Assembly (NCBI GenBank): GCA_029287275.1
Contig: JARFRL010000019.1
Location: 1-10,135, forward strand
Direction: 5' to 3'
DNA from: Pontiella desulfatans
GTDB lineage: Bacteria; Verrucomicrobiota; Kiritimatiellia; Kiritimatiellales; Pontiellaceae
DNA: 10,135 nt
The notes under the pieces were generated by a model that was not told the DNA's origin, searched no databases, and saw only the letters and a program-made list of their open reading frames with translations. Below are positions 1 through 5,148 of this stretch, one piece after another. A program made the position numbers and the translations under genes. The stretch's first letter is position 1. Every line of letters begins with the position of its first letter.

Positions 1-265
1 GCAGAACCACATCACGATCATCTCGCAGGACTTCCACATCCGCCGCGCGCTGTTCATCGCGCAACGCCGCGGGCTCGACGCGGTGGGCTATCGCGCCAAA
101 GACGTCGAACGTTCCATCGGAACGCCGACGCGCCTACGTGAATCGTTCGCCCGAGTGAAAACCATTCTCGACCTCTATGTTCTTCGGCGCCAGCCGCGCT
201 TTCTCGGCGAGCCGGTTCGAATCGGCGAGGAAATCATCGCGATCAAACCGCCCCGGCAACCGTGA
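1..265 (+). CDS. SanA/YdcF-type (DUF218) envelope protein, C-terminal part
   Basis: This is the 3' end of a gene that begins before the window; reading frame 2 is open from base 2 to the TGA at 263-265, giving 87 visible residues. The visible part matches the C-terminal portion of SanA proteins: a strand followed by 'SQDFHIRRALFIA' (compare the 'SQ.FH..RALFIA' pattern of the family), then 'RESFARVKTILDLYVLRRQPRFLGEPV', which resembles the SanA tail where a last helix ends in 'PRFLGP.V.I'. SanA is an inner-membrane-anchored DUF218 protein of Gram-negative bacteria, linked in E. coli to vancomycin exclusion at high temperature and envelope barrier function; its biochemical activity is not settled. 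The N-terminal membrane segment lies outside the window. No convincing terminator follows the stop. Family assignment is fairly firm, precise role is not. Confidence 0.85.
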   Translation, partial: QNHITIISQDFHIRRALFIAQRRGLDAVGYRAKDVERSIGTPTRLRESFARVKTILDLYVLRRQPRFLGEPVRIGEEIIAIKPPRQP

Positions 266-353
266 GTCGACCCCGCAATCATCCGCCGTTATTCATTTCG
301 AGCAAAAGGCTTGTCCCCAACGGAATAAGTATCCGCATCTTTTGCTAATCATT

Positions 354-366
354 AAAATATAATTTT
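354..366 (+). promoter_or_regulatory. AT-rich candidate promoter (-10 region) for the response regulator gene
   Basis: The 173 bases between the SanA-like gene and the response regulator become sharply AT-rich near 340-372. A perfect TATAAT hexamer lies at 358-363, inside a 5-3-5 dyad (AAAAT / ATTTT arms at 354-358 and 362-366). No good -35 hexamer is found 16-18 bases upstream, so if this is a promoter it may depend on an activator. A start near 370 would leave a leader of about 70 bases before the ATG at 439. Composition and the hexamer are seen; promoter function is inferred. Confidence 0.3.
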
Positions 367-438
367 TACCATAAGATTCAGCTTTCGTTCCGCGTTACTT
401 TCTCGTAAATTGTAGCGACTAACCAAATGGGCGACTGA

Positions 439-1107
439 ATGGCTGGCGGCACTAAAAAAATTATGGTTATTGATGATCATCCCATCATCCACGACGGGCT
501 GAAAACCCTTCTCGCGTCTGAAAGCGCTTGGGAAATCTCGATGGAGGCCACGACGGCCACCGAGGCGCTGGAAAAACTTCAAGACGGCTTGCCCGACCTC
601 GCCATCGTCGATCTGTCGCTTGGGGATTCCGACGGAACCTATCTGATCCAACGGTTGCGAAAATCGCACGACAAGCTTCCCATTCTGGTTTACACGATGT
701 CGGAAGAGAAACTGTTCGCCGAACGAACCGCGACCGCGGGCGCCAATGGATTCGTCATGAAGACCTCCCCGCCCTCCACGTTGAAGTCCGCCATCCGCGC
801 GGTGCTCGACGGAGAGTCGTATTTCTCGGCGGACACGGCGCGGCGCGTGGAAAAGCGGATGGCGGGAAGGCCGGAAAAACCTAAAAGCCTGCTCGACACG
901 CTTTCCAACCGCGAGATGGACATCTTCAAATTGATCGGCGAAGGCCTCGACACCGTGTCCATCGCCGACCGGCTGGGCATCAGCCGCAACACGGTCGACA
1001 CGCACCGCATCAACATCAAGAACAAGCTGGAGCTGGTGAACGGCAAAGCGCTCGACCGCATGGCCTACGAAGTCTTCCAGCAGGGCAAGCTCCCGGAAGA
1101 AGAATAA
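439..1107 (+). CDS. NarL/FixJ-type two-component response regulator
   Basis: A 222-residue DNA-binding response regulator. The receiver domain spans about residues 6-122: acidic pair D12-D13, phosphoacceptor D58 in 'LAIVDLSLGD', the conserved Thr at T86 and Lys at K108 ('GFVMKTS') are all present, so it should be phosphorylated by a histidine kinase. A linker (about 130-150) leads to a LuxR/GerE helix-turn-helix at about 153-202 ('LSNREMDIFKLIGEGLDTVSIADRLGISRNTVDTHR'), which contains the recognition helix. Length and domain order are normal for the family. No kinase gene is in the window, so partner and target genes are unknown. The ATG at 439 has no clear Shine-Dalgarno sequence, but it begins the conserved N-terminus only a few residues before the first strand. 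Its TAA stop at 1105-1107 touches the U-run at the end of the convergent RNase P RNA gene. Confidence 0.95.
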   Translation: MAGGTKKIMVIDDHPIIHDGLKTLLASESAWEISMEATTATEALEKLQDGLPDLAIVDLSLGDSDGTYLIQRLRKSHDKLPILVYTMSEEKLFAERTATAGANGFVMKTSPPSTLKSAIRAVLDGESYFSADTARRVEKRMAGRPEKPKSLLDTLSNREMDIFKLIGEGLDTVSIADRLGISRNTVDTHRINIKNKLELVNGKALDRMAYEVFQQGKLPEEE

Positions 1108-1112
1108 AAAGA

Positions 1113-1452
1113 CAGGCAGGGCGGTAAGCCGGATTCTGTTCGCCCGAAGGCGTCGGTCATTTATCTAATGCGTTCAACCCAGAGACTTAACACGACGGGC
1201 AGCCGATCATCTCTCTATTTGAACTTGCTCCGGACGGGGTTTACCCTGCCATGTTCATCACTAAACACGCGGTGAGCTCTTACCTCACCTTTTCACCCTT
1301 ACTCCGGCGAACCGGAGCGGTTTGTTTTCTGTGGCACTTTCCATCCCTGACGATCTAGCGTCAGAGTTCCCGCGTTAACCACGGGACGTCCCGCCCTGCG
1401 GAGTCCGGACTTTCCTCCCTCCCGAAGGAGAGCGACCGATACACCCTGCCTG
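1113..1452 (-). ncRNA. rnpB: RNase P RNA, bacterial type A
   Basis: Catalytic RNA subunit of RNase P, which removes 5' leaders from tRNA precursors. Read on the minus strand, the gene shows the universal core: CR-I/P4 'GAGGAAAGTCCGGACTCC' near 1417-1400, 'AAGGGTGAAA' followed by a 'GGTAAGAG' hairpin region near 1300-1275, the L15 tRNA-CCA binding loop 'GGGTAAACCCC' near 1246-1236, 'GGAGCAAGTTCAAATAGAG' near 1233-1215, and the CR-V/P4 3' strand 'ACAGAATCCGGCTTAC' at 1139-1124. The ends are set by the P1 helix: CAGGCAGGG at 1452-1444 pairs with CCCTGCCTG at 1121-1113. About 340 nt and the helix pattern fit type A. A short U-run (1110-1106) follows P1. The gene starts about 8 bases after the stop of the zinc-ribbon gene on the same strand and is convergent with the response regulator. 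Confidence 0.95.
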
Positions 1453-1458
1453 AAATGG

Positions 1459-1485
1459 GTTATCCGCGTTCCGGCGGATTGTAAA
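1459..1485 (-). promoter_or_regulatory. Candidate rnpB promoter inside the 3' end of the preceding gene
   Basis: On the minus strand TTTACA (1485-1480; five of six bases of TTGACA) is followed after 15 bases by GATAAC (1464-1459; four of six of TATAAT). The predicted start, seven bases further, falls on 1452, exactly the first base of the RNase P P1 helix. The -10 overlaps the TAA stop (1460-1462) of the zinc-ribbon gene. The 15-base spacer is shorter than ideal, so the call is tentative; processing from a pyrE read-through transcript is the alternative. Confidence 0.35.
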
Positions 1486-2176
1486 CGATGCGGCCGCAAA
1501 AGTTGCAACCGACGATCTTGGTTGGATTCCGCGCGTCGTTCGTGACCTGCGGCGGGAGCTTCATGTGGCAACCGCCACAATGTCCGCCCGGTTCAACGAG
1601 CACGACCGCGAAGTCGCGTTTGTTGTTCAGAATGCGCGTGTATTTTTGAAGCAGCGCTTTATCGCAACCCTCCGCGGCGCGGGCGCGGTCGGCTTTCATG
1701 CCTTCGATTTTTTCCTCGAGATAGGCGGCGCGCTCATCGAGTTCGGCGAGCTCGTCCGCGATGCCCGCCTTTTCGCCGTTCAGCTTTTCCTGACGCTCGT
1801 CGACGATCGACTTGCCCTGCTCCAGCGCTTCCATCAGCTGGATTTCCTTCTCCTCGAGCGATTTGATCTCGTCCTCCACCGCGCCGATTTCCTTCACGAA
1901 GGCGCGGTATTGGTCGTTGGTTTGGGCTTCCATCTGCTGGTTTTTGTATTTGGTGACCTTTTCCTTGAGGGATTCGACCTCGAGTTCCTGCTCCTTGAGC
2001 GTGGCCACCGTGTGCTTCCTGCTATCGAGCGCCATTTCGAGCTTCTGCTTGGAGCCGCTGAGCTGCGCTTCTATATCGGCTTTGCGCTGCGGAATATCGC
2101 GGAGTTCCCGCATGAGTTTCAAAAGTTTGCGATCCTTCTTCTGCAACGCGTAAATCGGTTCCAACGGGTGCGACAC
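1460..2176 (-). CDS. Coiled-coil C4-type zinc-ribbon protein (COG1579, CdsZ-like)
   Basis: A 238-residue protein with a long charged helical region, about residues 10-170, rich in Glu/Lys/Leu heptads and predicted to fold as an antiparallel coiled coil. It ends in a zinc ribbon: C200-G-G-C203 and C224-N-F-C227, with the family pattern 'CGGC..KLPPQV ... GCNFCGRIVY'. Members occur in many bacteria; in Chlamydia the relative CdsZ (CT398) binds sigma-54 and type III secretion parts, while elsewhere the role is largely unknown. I infer a scaffolding or regulatory role and no catalytic one. It starts at GTG (2176), chosen because a perfect AGGAGG lies six bases upstream. It follows pyrE by 80 bases on the same strand and precedes rnpB by about 8 bases. 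No sigma-54 or secretion gene is visible nearby, so a Chlamydia-like job is not supported by context. Confidence 0.9.
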   Translation of the reverse strand: MSHPLEPIYALQKKDRKLLKLMRELRDIPQRKADIEAQLSGSKQKLEMALDSRKHTVATLKEQELEVESLKEKVTKYKNQQMEAQTNDQYRAFVKEIGAVEDEIKSLEEKEIQLMEALEQGKSIVDERQEKLNGEKAGIADELAELDERAAYLEEKIEGMKADRARAAEGCDKALLQKYTRILNNKRDFAVVLVEPGGHCGGCHMKLPPQVTNDARNPTKIVGCNFCGRIVYNPPERG

Positions 2177-2182
2177 GGGCGA

Positions 2183-2188
2183 CCTCCT
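2183..2188 (-). promoter_or_regulatory. Shine-Dalgarno site deciding a GTG start
   Basis: Minus-strand AGGAGG (within GAAGGAGG) lies six bases before GTG 2176-2174. It is the strongest ribosome binding site in the window and fixes the start of the zinc-ribbon gene at a non-ATG codon. It stands out because several other genes here (response regulator, mtaB, methyltransferase, rnc) have no recognisable site. Confidence 0.85.
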
Positions 2189-2256
2189 TCAAATTCTAAA
2201 AAACAAGCTTCGGAACATACTCCCTCGGCGGGGACAAGTCAAAGCGATGAAACGAC

Positions 2257-2832
2257 TTATTTACTACCCGGATGAACGAGCTCCACGCCCTCTTCGCAAA
2301 GCGGGCAGCTGGATGGATCGTAGGTGATCGGCTCGATTTCCAACAGACTGACCAACGGCGCGTTGAACGCGGCTTTTCCACCACTGCGGTTCACATAAAT
2401 CCCGATCGCGGCGACCACGCCGCCGTTTTCCTCGACGATGTCGATGGTTTCCTGAACGCGTCCGCCGCGGGTGACCACGTCCTCCGCGATGACGAAACGC
2501 TCGCCCTTGCTGATCTTGAAACGGCGCAGCTTCAGTTCGTTATCCTCTTTCTCCACGAAAATGAAGCGAACGCCCAGCGCGCGGGCCACGTCGTGCCCGA
2601 TGGTGATTCCGCCCATCGCCGGCGCGATCACGGTATCCACTTCGAGCTCCGCGAGCTCCTCTTTCATCTTCTCAACCAGCGCCACGCAGAGCTGACCCGC
2701 GATCCGCGGATACTGCAAAACCAACGCGCACTGGAAAAACTGATTGCTGTGCAGACCGGACCGCAACTCGAAATGACCATTCAGCAACGCGCTGGTCTCC
2801 TCGAACAACTTCAATACTTCTTCCTGTTTCAT
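2257..2832 (-). CDS. pyrE: Orotate phosphoribosyltransferase
   Basis: A 191-residue PRTase-fold enzyme that joins orotate and PRPP to make orotidine 5'-monophosphate, the fifth step of UMP synthesis, in the cytoplasm. N-terminal 'FELRSGLHSNQFFQCA' (residues 21-35) is the OPRTase orotate-site region ('F.L.SG..S..Y.....' in the family); 'VIAPAMGGITIGHDVARALG' (68-87) is the central PRTase strand-helix; 'VIAEDVVTRGGRVQETI' (114-130) is the PRPP-binding loop with the E117-D118 acidic pair. The loop reads TRGGR where TTGGS is more usual. The C-terminus has a C176-P-L-C179 pair in 'CPLCEEGVELVHPGSK', a tail seen in a subset of bacterial PyrE proteins. ATG 2832 is preferred over a GTG-type extension 48 bases upstream because GGGAG lies five bases before it and the family N-terminus starts there. 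It is followed by the zinc-ribbon gene and preceded by the nrfA terminator, so it needs its own promoter. Confidence 0.95.
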   Translation of the reverse strand: MKQEEVLKLFEETSALLNGHFELRSGLHSNQFFQCALVLQYPRIAGQLCVALVEKMKEELAELEVDTVIAPAMGGITIGHDVARALGVRFIFVEKEDNELKLRRFKISKGERFVIAEDVVTRGGRVQETIDIVEENGGVVAAIGIYVNRSGGKAAFNAPLVSLLEIEPITYDPSSCPLCEEGVELVHPGSK

Positions 2833-2869
2833 CGAATCTCCCTTATCTAAAAAGTGGTTTACCAAAACT

Positions 2870-2894
2870 CCGCGGACCATCTCACAAACCGCGG
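2870..2894 (-). other. GC-rich hairpin in the pyrE leader
   Basis: Two CCGCGG hexamers (2894-2889 and 2875-2870), each self-complementary, can pair across a 13-base loop, and the second is followed by AGTTTT on the minus strand. This lies about 40-60 bases before the pyrE start and between that start and the nrfA terminator. It might be a weak attenuator-like hairpin, but the U-run is short and no PyrR-type anti-terminator was identified. It may also be chance in GC-rich DNA. Confidence 0.2.
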
Positions 2895-2926
2895 GATTCA
2901 GTCCAACGCAAACTCCCCGCGAACCT

Positions 2927-2962
2927 AAAAAAGAAGGGCGCCCGACCTCTTCGAGCGCCCTT
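2927..2962 (-). terminator. Intrinsic terminator of nrfHA
   Basis: On the minus strand the arms AAGGGCGC (2962-2955) and GCGCCCTT (2941-2934) form an 8-bp GC-rich stem with a 13-base loop, followed after a C by six U residues (2932-2927). It begins about 25 bases past the nrfA stop. The structure is complete and unidirectional, so it should separate nrf transcription from pyrE. Confidence 0.88.
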
Positions 2963-2986
2963 TCAAGATTTTCCGCGGCGGGAAAC

Positions 2987-4417
2987 TTATGGATTGATCA
3001 GCTTCAGCGCCTCGATCTGGCCCTGCCGGGCGTAGTCCGCGGCCTCGGCCAGAATGCGGGCGGCTTCCTGCGGCGCGTGGAAACCCATGGAGTTTTCGGC
3101 GGCGATGTAGTCCAAGCGCCACTGCGCTTTGCGTTGCAGCTCGAGCGCCGGATTCAGCTGCTCCGGGGTCGCGCCGGCGGCCTGGGCCGCCTGCACCGCG
3201 TCGAGCAGATCCATCAGCGCCGCGCCGCCGCGCTGCAGCAGCTTGTAGTTCTTCTGCTGAATGTCGTCCACGCGGGCGAGGATTTCCTTCTCGGAAGAGT
3301 GGTGGCAAACCTGACAGGCGCGGTTGACGTTCAACAGCGGGCTGCGCACCCAGTGATCGGAAACCTTCGACGCGCCGTCGCGCATGTAGGGCATGTGACA
3401 GTCGGAGCAGGAAACTCCGCTACGGGCGTGGATGCCCTGACTCCAGAGCTCGAACTCCGGATGCTGGGCCTTGAGAATCTCCGCGCCGGTTTCTTTGTGT
3501 TTGTAGTCGAAGAAGCGCTGGCCGTCCGGGAACGTGGTTTCGTTCCATTCCTGCTCGAGGTTTTCCATGGCGAGCCCGTTGCTCCAAGGGAACGTGAGCG
3601 GCATCGCGCTGGAGCAGTAATACTCCACATGGCACTGCCCGCACGCGAACGAGCGCATTTCCCCGCGCGTCGCGTCGATGTTCGGGTCGTATGGCGCCGC
3701 GCGCGAGCCCTGACGCCAGATATCGATGGAGGGAATGGCCGGAACCGGCGCCTCGGATTCCGCGAGCCGTTGCAGACCAACAATGAACGCGGGGCGGGTC
3801 ACGCGAAGCTGCATGGAGTCCGGATCATGGCAATCGACGCAGGAAACGGAATGGCCGTGCCCCATGTCATGCACCATCTTATTCAATTCCTGATAGGACA
3901 TAGCATGCGTTTTGTTCATTCCGACGAGCGCGTCGCCATCGCCCAGCGCGCGGTAGACCGGCATGATCGACGCGTGGCAGTGCATGCAGGAACCGGATTG
4001 CGGTTTGGTCTGGCGCTCGGTTTCCTCCTGATCGGAAAGCATGTAGGCGTGGCCGCGGCGGTCGCGGTAATCAATGGAGAAGGCGTAGCCCAGAAACATG
4101 CGTTTGAGCCACGGATCGCGCTCGATCTTCTGCTCGGGAAGCGCCTCGCTTCCGCCATGGCCGCCAAACGTGGTTTTCGTCGCCAGCGCGGTGCGTTTGT
4201 AGCCGTCGTACTGCTTCGGCCAGTTCTTTCCCCAGATCGCCGGATCCGTGGTGTCCTCGTCCACTTCCACCACGCGGACGTAGCGGTTGTTCCCTTCGGC
4301 CTTGCGCTCGAAGATATTCGTTAACAACGCGGTCACCAACGCGGTCGCGATCGCCACGACGACGACGAGACCGATGAACACGCTCGCGCCACCCTGTTTT
4401 TTGGTCAGCTTACTCAT
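2987..4417 (-). CDS. nrfA: Pentaheme ammonia-forming cytochrome c nitrite reductase
   Basis: A 476-residue periplasmic enzyme reducing nitrite to ammonium with six electrons. An N-terminal hydrophobic stretch (about 13-34) is a signal peptide or an uncleaved anchor. Five heme sites follow: C144-M-H-C147-H148, C193-V-D-C196-H, C259-G-Q-C262-H, C337-S-D-C340-H and C368-Q-V-C371-H. The first is the catalytic heme, which in most NrfA proteins has CXXCK; here the Lys is His, a known minority type (for example in Campylobacter). Other active-site and calcium residues look intact: R121 in 'RRGHAY', E265-Y266 after heme 3, and K316-A-Q318-H319 in 'KAQHPEFE'. 'CSDCHMPY' and 'ENSMGFHAP' (441-449) are also family signatures. 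Its ATG overlaps the end of nrfH by 8 bases and has GAGAGG seven bases upstream, so the two are translationally coupled. A terminator follows. No nrf maturation gene is in the window, and a dedicated CXXCK heme lyase should not be needed. Confidence 0.97.
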   Translation of the reverse strand: MSKLTKKQGGASVFIGLVVVVAIATALVTALLTNIFERKAEGNNRYVRVVEVDEDTTDPAIWGKNWPKQYDGYKRTALATKTTFGGHGGSEALPEQKIERDPWLKRMFLGYAFSIDYRDRRGHAYMLSDQEETERQTKPQSGSCMHCHASIMPVYRALGDGDALVGMNKTHAMSYQELNKMVHDMGHGHSVSCVDCHDPDSMQLRVTRPAFIVGLQRLAESEAPVPAIPSIDIWRQGSRAAPYDPNIDATRGEMRSFACGQCHVEYYCSSAMPLTFPWSNGLAMENLEQEWNETTFPDGQRFFDYKHKETGAEILKAQHPEFELWSQGIHARSGVSCSDCHMPYMRDGASKVSDHWVRSPLLNVNRACQVCHHSSEKEILARVDDIQQKNYKLLQRGGAALMDLLDAVQAAQAAGATPEQLNPALELQRKAQWRLDYIAAENSMGFHAPQEAARILAEAADYARQGQIEALKLINP

Positions 4418-4919
4418 GGTTTTTCCTCTCCCGTTTCTCTCCTAAATCCGCTCCGCCCAGACTGGTCGGCAACGCGCCGTGCCCCACCGAGGCGTGGCAA
4501 TGGACGCAACTGACCGCGTCCGGGTCGGTCATATCGCGCTTGAACATCTCATGCACCGTGTCCGCGTGGCACTCCACGCAGTTGCGCTGCAGAATACGGT
4601 GGTTCTTTCCCTTGATCATGATCGGCTCGTGAAAATCCTGCGTGGTGAAGCCTTTCGAGTGGTGCCACCCGTTTTCGGCTTTCGCGAGGTATTTGGCCAC
4701 GAAGGTGTGTGGCAGGTGGCAATCGATGCATCCCGCGACCGCGTGATGGCTGGACTTTTGCCACGAGTCGTATTGCGGGTTCATGATGTGGCAGTTCGCG
4801 CAGGCTTTGGGATCGGTGCTGAAATAGGACAGGCCTTCGGCGTAACGAAACGTGAACGCGCCGGTTCCGATCAGCACGCCCAGCATCACCGCCAGAATAA
4901 TCCCTTTTTTTCTCAGCAT
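4410..4919 (-). CDS. nrfH: Tetraheme membrane quinol dehydrogenase, NrfA redox partner
   Basis: A 169-residue NapC/NirT-family cytochrome that oxidises menaquinol in the cytoplasmic membrane and passes electrons to NrfA. One transmembrane helix (about residues 6-26) is followed by four heme sites: C40-A-N-C43-H-I-M46, C64-I-D-C67-H, C114-V-E-C117-H and C138-V-H-C141-H. The first has the CXXCHXM form of NrfH proteins, in which the Met ligates heme 1. 'SSHHAVAGCIDCHLPH' fits the family loop between hemes 1 and 2. ATG 4919 is chosen over an upstream TTG at 4949: AAGGGG (4934-4929) sits nine bases before it, and it directly precedes the membrane helix. The tail 'EKRERKNHE' runs into nrfA with an 8-base overlap, giving a two-gene nrfHA operon ending at the terminator near 2930. 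Confidence 0.96.
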   Translation of the reverse strand: MLRKKGIILAVMLGVLIGTGAFTFRYAEGLSYFSTDPKACANCHIMNPQYDSWQKSSHHAVAGCIDCHLPHTFVAKYLAKAENGWHHSKGFTTQDFHEPIMIKGKNHRILQRNCVECHADTVHEMFKRDMTDPDAVSCVHCHASVGHGALPTSLGGADLGEKRERKNHE

Positions 4920-4994
4920 CCTCTTACACCCCTTGCCTGGCGAAAACAACCGCGGATCTCAATGCGTGACTATTCCGCTAACCTTACGCGCGTT

Positions 4995-5014
4995 TTCGAT
5001 GATGCCTCATCAAA
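4995..5014 (-). promoter_or_regulatory. Candidate activator-binding dyad upstream of nrfHA
   Basis: A dyad TTcGATGA-N4-TCATCaAA has perfect five-base arms (4998-5002 and 5007-5011) plus two further A/T pairs after one mismatch. Two short arms four bases apart is the geometry of FNR/CRP-family sites (FNR: TTGAT-N4-ATCAA), but the bases are not the FNR consensus. The centre (5004.5) lies 41.5 bases upstream of a hypothetical start at 4963, which has AATAGT (4974-4969) as a poor -10. That spacing is the class II activator position. The dyad is seen; its function is inferred and the start site was chosen to fit. Confidence 0.3.
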
Positions 5015-5021
5015 TCAGCGA

Positions 5022-5051
5022 TTGAAAGGGGTGAATCCGTTTCGATCTTAT
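5022..5051 (+). promoter_or_regulatory. Candidate sigma-70-type promoter for mtaB
   Basis: TTGAAA (5022-5027, five of six consensus bases) is followed after 18 bases by TCTTAT (5046-5051, four of six). A start near 5058 would leave a leader of about 90 bases before the ATG at 5149. The region is divergent from nrfH and contains ATTAGAAC twice (5050-5057 and 5100-5107). Hexamers only; no experimental support. Confidence 0.3.
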
Positions 5052-5148
5052 TAGAACCAGGTTTCAACAAGCGCCCGATTTCGACTTGCTTCCAACTCGA
5101 TTAGAACGTAAGAAAATCAGCCCTTTCGAACCAATGGGTCCTTTTAGC

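Noticed and set aside
1113..1452. Alternating hairpins near 1110-1450 considered as a riboswitch or as repeats
   Set aside because: The hairpins are the helices of RNase P RNA, identified by P1, P4 and CR-V sequences.
1299..1580. A 93-codon frame on the minus strand
   Set aside because: It crosses the 3' part of the zinc-ribbon gene and the RNase P RNA, whose conserved structure explains the sequence better.
2833..2880. N-terminal extension of PyrE by sixteen residues
   Set aside because: The ATG at 2832 has GGGAG at a good distance and fits the usual PyrE N-terminus; the extension would overlap the leader hairpin.
3077..4324. Long open frame (about 415 codons) on the plus strand opposite nrfA
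   Set aside because: It lies antisense to a well-supported pentaheme nitrite reductase and is a codon-bias shadow of GC-rich coding DNA; composition is low-complexity and no domain is recognisable.
4917..4949. Upstream TTG start for nrfH giving ten more residues
   Set aside because: The added residues have no family counterpart, and the ATG at 4919 has a well-spaced AAGGGG and directly precedes the membrane helix.
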